Assembly (NCBI RefSeq): GCF_001761465.1
Contig: NZ_CP017479.1
Span: 1,302,001-1,366,000, forward strand
DNA from: Flavobacterium gilvum
GTDB lineage: Bacteria > Bacteroidota > Bacteroidia > Flavobacteriales > Flavobacteriaceae
Reading direction: 5' to 3'
Length of the DNA stretch: 64,000 nucleotides
Within the stretch, counting starts at the first letter, position 1, and each line of letters opens with the position of its first letter. A model generated the notes under the pieces. The model did not search any database. It was given only the letters and a program-made list of their open reading frames with translations, and was not told where the DNA came from. This document shows, piece after piece, positions 63,555-64,000 of this stretch. The position numbers and the translations under genes were made by a program.

Positions 63555-64000
63555 ATGATGAATACAATGAAGAAGATATTTTTACTGTCATTAGTAATCT
63601 TTGCGAGCGTAAGGGCTTTTGCCCAGCAAGATGCACAATACACCCAGTATATGTACAACACGGCCAATGTGAATCCGGCGTATGCGGGGAGCAGGGGAGC
63701 GTTGAGCGTATTTGGATTACACAGAAACCAGTGGGTTGGTTTGGATGGCGCTCCGGTTACCAACACTTTTTCGATAAGTTCGCCTATCGGTTATTCGGGA
63801 TTGGGAGCGGGTTTGTCTTTTGTTGGCGATAAGATTGGACCTACAACTGACAACACTATTTCCGCCGATTTATCCTATACTATCGAAACATCCGCATTCT
63901 ATAAACTGGCTTTTGGGGTTAAAGGTTCGGCCAATTTGTTCAGTCTTGACGTGAATAAGCTGCATATTTACAATCCCGGTGATGCTTATTTGCAGTCTGT
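63555..64000 (+). CDS. PorP/SprF-family T9SS membrane protein, N-terminal part (runs off the window)
   Basis: The open frame from the ATG at 63555 runs to the window edge (148 codons). It starts with a signal peptide (KKIFLLSLVIFASVRAFAQ) followed by QDAQYTQYMYNTANVNPAYAG, the PorP/SprF family signature, then GLHRNQWVGLDGAPVTNTF and beta strands. These outer-membrane barrels help specific T9SS type-B cargo reach or stay on the surface; SprF does so for SprB. It follows the giant adhesin after 64 bp that contain a perfect hairpin. The C-terminus is outside the window. Confidence 0.9.
   Translation, partial: MMNTMKKIFLLSLVIFASVRAFAQQDAQYTQYMYNTANVNPAYAGSRGALSVFGLHRNQWVGLDGAPVTNTFSISSPIGYSGLGAGLSFVGDKIGPTTDNTISADLSYTIETSAFYKLAFGVKGSANLFSLDVNKLHIYNPGDAYLQS

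Overview
The window reads as a chromosomal segment of a Flavobacterium-type member of the Bacteroidota. The evidence is AT-rich intergenic DNA, SusC/SusD outer-membrane nutrient pairs, a type IX secretion (T9SS) type-B cargo protein next to a PorP/SprF protein, DUF3098 and DUF5686 genes, a candidate -7 element TAnnTTTG before many genes, and no clear Shine-Dalgarno sequences. No plasmid, phage, integrase, transposase or CRISPR array is visible.

Layout. 1-8.9 kb is housekeeping: the start of an LRR-like secreted protein, a small beta-barrel protein, the 2-oxoglutarate dehydrogenase operon sucA-sucB, a retropepsin-like protease, a TatD nuclease, an acyltransferase overlapping a cytoplasmic asparaginase, and tRNA-Ser(GGA). 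9.1-22.8 kb is a polysaccharide utilization locus (PUL) on the minus strand. In transcription order it holds a LacI/AraC hybrid regulator, a PhyH-type 2-oxoglutarate dioxygenase, SusC, SusD, a GH67-like TIM-barrel protein, a small remnant ORF, an alpha/alpha-toroid enzyme of unknown family and a GH105 unsaturated-uronyl hydrolase. The enzyme set points to a uronic-acid-containing glycan, possibly carrying O-methyl groups. 23.1-33 kb holds a PorT-like barrel, a PAP2-like membrane protein, rpoN, asnS, an RND/MMPL exporter, a Kef-type antiporter and a SugE-type SMR exporter. 33.2-38.8 kb is a two-component pair: a single-domain response regulator and a MASE1-like kinase with eight PAS domains, seven of them in a 131-residue tandem array. 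39.5-44.7 kb is a second SusC/SusD pair with no enzymes beside it. 44.9-53 kb holds a DUF5686 outer-membrane protein, pyrH-frr, a thioredoxin-like protein and the ftsX-DUF3098-uppP-truB cluster. 53.7-64 kb is a T9SS/gliding-type surface locus: a 105-residue protein overlapping a 3158-residue repeat adhesin, followed by a PorP/SprF gene that runs off the window.

The most unusual material is the PUL with an embedded dioxygenase and two enzymes I cannot place in a family; the adhesin, whose DNA shows higher-order (747 bp and 501 bp) duplications; and several families of intergenic palindromes, including a 149 bp element with near-perfect 20 bp terminal inverted repeats that recurs in shorter or decayed forms. 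No computation was run. Domain names come from reading motifs and from knowledge of the families, and identities to named families are inferences unless a motif is cited.
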